From Psychrobacter luti (GTDB lineage: Bacteria > Pseudomonadota > Gammaproteobacteria > Pseudomonadales > Moraxellaceae), in the NCBI RefSeq assembly GCF_014192115.1, contig NZ_JACHXL010000001.1:186001-250000 (forward strand): DNA of 64,000 bases. The letters are read 5' to 3'. This document shows, piece by piece, positions 61,753 through 64,000 of this stretch. The translations under genes were made by a program, and so were the position numbers. The notes under the pieces are model-generated. The model worked only from the letters and a program-made list of their open reading frames with translations. It searched no databases and had not been told where the DNA came from. Numbering within the stretch: position 1 is the stretch's first letter; each line of letters starts with the position of its first letter.

Positions 61753-64000
61753 ATGCTATCTACCGTGCCTAGTGGTACAGGCTTTCAGCCCACAGCAGAG
61801 CAGCTACAAGTGCTACAGACTGCCAGCGAGTTTGCTTATCAGGTTTGGCAAAGTCGAACGGGCGCTTGCCAGACGTTTTTGCGCAGTTATCCGTTACAAA
61901 GCACCTTAACACGCCAGCAAATTGACGATTTGATTCAAGATTATACCTTGGATGAGAATTACCAACTTGCCAATGAAGACAAAGTGATGAGCGGCTTGCG
62001 GCATTTGCGTATGCTGTTGATGATGCGCTGGATTTGGCAAGATGCCTTGGCCGTCATTGAGCTTGAGCAATTGACTGATGAGCTGTCTGAGTTTGCGGAT
62101 GGCTGCATTTTATTTGCCAAAGACTATACCTACCAGCAGCTGATGGCGCAATATGGGCAACCGACCTTTATTAATGCTAAAGGTAATGTGCAAGTCGATG
62201 ATATGGCGATTATGGCGATGGGTAAGCTTGGCGCGCATGAGCTGAATTTATCCAGTGATATCGATCTTATTTTTGTCCATCAGGCGCGCGGTGAGACGGA
62301 TGGTGACAAAGCAAAAGGCACGCGCAGTATTGATAATAAGCGTTTTATGACGCGGCTTGGTCAAGGTATTATCAGACTGCTCGATAATAATACCGCTGAT
62401 GGTTTTGTGTTTCGAGTCGATATGCGTTTGCGTCCTTGGGGTGATGGCAGTGATTTGGCGATTCATTTATCAGCATTACAGAAATACTTTGCTCAGCATG
62501 GGCGGGCATGGGAGCGCTTTGCTTGGCTTAAGGCCCGTGTGGTTGGGCATATAGAGCAGCCGTTTTATGACGACATTCAAGCACTGATTAAGCCTTTTGT
62601 GTTTCGCTATTATGTTGACTATAGTGCCTTTTCAGCCCTGCGAGAGATGAAGTCTCTTATTCAGAATCAAGTCGCTCAACGTGAGGATTTGGATAATATA
62701 AAGCTTGGCGCGGGTGGTATTCGAGATATTGAGTTTATCGTCCAAGCCTTTCAATTGATTTATGGTGGGCGGCATCCGCAGCTACAGGTTAAGTCTTGTT
62801 TGGCGGCGATGCAGGCGCTCTGTCAGCTTGAGTATTTAGAGGAGAGAACTTATCAAGAGCTGCAAGCTGCTTATCGTTTTTTACGTCGCCTTGAGCACGG
62901 TATTCAAGCGATTAATGATCAGCAAACGCAGCGCTTGCCGCATGACACACAGTGGCAGCATAATCTGGCACTTACCCTTGGCTTTGATAATTGGGAAGGG
63001 TTATTAGCGACACTCAATCAACACCGCTATCATGTTAATGTACCGTTTGAGCGTATGGTCACCGAACGGCAGATACCCGATCAAGAGGATGATGAGCTTG
63101 AGCCTGAACATCTAAATGAGCAGGTTGCGCGCTTAAATGAGGTATTAACTGAAGAAAACCGCGCGCTGCTACAAGGCTTTTGGCAGTCAAAAATGGTTGC
63201 CAATTTGAGCGATGAAGCGCGTGAGCGTTTGGATAACGCCTATCCTGTAATCGTGCATGCGCTACTTGCGCATCAAGAACAGCAGCAACTTGCTAATACC
63301 GCTTTGCCCCGTTTAATTACCTTGCTAGAAGCTATTTGCCGCCGTTCTATCTACTTAGTCATGATTGCAGAAAATCCTAATGCCACCGTTGAGCTGATTC
63401 CAATGTTATCAGCCAGCCCTTGGATTGCAAAAGAATTGGCGCAGTATCCCGTACTTTTAGATACCTTTTTACAGCAGCGCTATCGTCACTTACCGGACAA
63501 GCCGGAGCTACGTGATATTTTGCGTCAACAGTTATTGCGCGTAGAGCCTAACGATGAAGAAGAGCTACTCAGCGTACTGCGTCTATTTAAAAAGAACCAA
63601 GTGTTGGCAGTGGCTGCCAGTGATGTATTGGCAGAACGCCCAATTATGAAAGTGTCAGACTCACTGACTTATATTGCTGCTGTGGTACTCGAGGCCGCGC
63701 TTGAGCGTGCCTTTGCCGAAATCGTCAAACGCTATGGCTATCCAATTGGCCAAGATGGCGATCCAGTCACAGAAGCGGATTGCGGCTTTGCTATTATTGG
63801 CTATGGCAAGCTTGGCGGGTTGGAGCTGTCATATTCATCAGATTTAGACTTGGTTTTTTTGCATAAAATAAAAGAGCAGGGTATGACCACGGGTGAGAAA
63901 TCAGTCAGTGGTATGAAGTTTGCGGCACGATTGGCGCAAAAGCTGATGACCTATCTTAATACCCAAACCCGTGATGGCCGCGCTTATGAAGTCGATATGC
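61753..64000 (+). CDS. glnE: Glutamine synthetase adenylyltransferase/adenylyl-removase GlnE (5' part)
   Basis: The frame is open to the window end, giving 749 complete codons of an enzyme usually ~950 residues. The adenylyl-removase nucleotidyltransferase motif is GKLGAHELNLSSDIDLIFVH (near residue 155). The regulatory linker and the second, adenylyl-transferase motif GKLGGLELSYSSDLDLVFLH (near residue 690) are present, so both catalytic halves are begun. GlnE adjusts glutamine synthetase activity with PII protein. ATG 61753 is used, 12 bases after AAGGA; ATG 61729 upstream overlaps no site. The window end cuts the transferase domain. Confidence 0.95.
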   Translation, partial: MLSTVPSGTGFQPTAEQLQVLQTASEFAYQVWQSRTGACQTFLRSYPLQSTLTRQQIDDLIQDYTLDENYQLANEDKVMSGLRHLRMLLMMRWIWQDALAVIELEQLTDELSEFADGCILFAKDYTYQQLMAQYGQPTFINAKGNVQVDDMAIMAMGKLGAHELNLSSDIDLIFVHQARGETDGDKAKGTRSIDNKRFMTRLGQGIIRLLDNNTADGFVFRVDMRLRPWGDGSDLAIHLSALQKYFAQHGRAWERFAWLKARVVGHIEQPFYDDIQALIKPFVFRYYVDYSAFSALREMKSLIQNQVAQREDLDNIKLGAGGIRDIEFIVQAFQLIYGGRHPQLQVKSCLAAMQALCQLEYLEERTYQELQAAYRFLRRLEHGIQAINDQQTQRLPHDTQWQHNLALTLGFDNWEGLLATLNQHRYHVNVPFERMVTERQIPDQEDDELEPEHLNEQVARLNEVLTEENRALLQGFWQSKMVANLSDEARERLDNAYPVIVHALLAHQEQQQLANTALPRLITLLEAICRRSIYLVMIAENPNATVELIPMLSASPWIAKELAQYPVLLDTFLQQRYRHLPDKPELRDILRQQLLRVEPNDEEELLSVLRLFKKNQVLAVAASDVLAERPIMKVSDSLTYIAAVVLEAALERAFAEIVKRYGYPIGQDGDPVTEADCGFAIIGYGKLGGLELSYSSDLDLVFLHKIKEQGMTTGEKSVSGMKFAARLAQKLMTYLNTQTRDGRAYEVDM

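Overview
The window looks like a chromosomal segment of a gammaproteobacterium of the family Moraxellaceae, most probably Psychrobacter. This is inferred from protein character, moderate-to-low GC, AT-rich spacers and the gene set; no marker gene was compared. Nearly all genes are housekeeping or catabolic. I see no transposase, integrase, phage gene, CRISPR array, tRNA or rRNA.

Layout. 1-3.8 kb: tail of rluD, pgeF, a YeeE/YedE-type sulfur transporter (minus strand) and a flavodoxin-like protein. 3.9-9 kb: a small lipoprotein, then a three-gene respiratory unit made of a membrane-anchored triheme cytochrome c, a Tat-exported flavin amine oxidase with a probable covalent-FAD cysteine, and a monoheme cytochrome c lipoprotein. 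9.2-13 kb: tolQ-tolR-tolA-tolB on the minus strand, with no ybgC or pal nearby. 13-15 kb: an AzgA-type purine permease behind a repeat-rich leader. 15.5-19.4 kb: putA without a DNA-binding domain, followed by a separate gene for the C-terminal ALDH-like domain normally fused to long PutA proteins.

19.8-28.2 kb: a purine salvage and catabolism cluster (xanthine/uracil-type permease, xdhA, xdhB, xdhC, guaD). Guanine is deaminated to xanthine, which is oxidised to urate by the Mo/Fe-S/FAD enzyme. A perfect 10-bp inverted repeat precedes the permease and related half-sites precede xdhA, suggesting one regulator. 28.4-37 kb: roxA, a tiny lipoprotein, purB, mnmA, ispF, grxD, an unknown protein and mnmG. 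37-42 kb: an AEC transporter, an ornithine-cyclodeaminase-like protein, a 50-residue membrane protein, a luciferase-like oxidoreductase and a CysB-like regulator. 42.4-49 kb: ampG, prmC, a MoeB/ThiF enzyme, a UbiB-family kinase and an MFS transporter, all plus strand.

49-58.6 kb: an Lrp-family regulator divergent from a long-type leuA, an unknown secreted protein, accB-accC, a MATE exporter, an EVE-domain protein and hemW. 58.7-64 kb: an entericidin-like lipoprotein, trmL, tusD-tusC-tusB-tusE (sulfur relay for tRNA wobble 2-thiolation, working with mnmA at 31.6-32.8 kb) and the start of glnE, cut by the window end. tRNA wobble modification is well represented: mnmA, mnmG, tusBCDE and trmL.

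Most noteworthy: the split PutA, the periplasmic amine oxidase-cytochrome unit, the shared inverted repeats of the purine cluster, the repeat/upstream-ORF/palindrome complex before the AzgA permease, and recurrent Asn/Asp/Gln/Ser-rich loop insertions in otherwise conserved enzymes.
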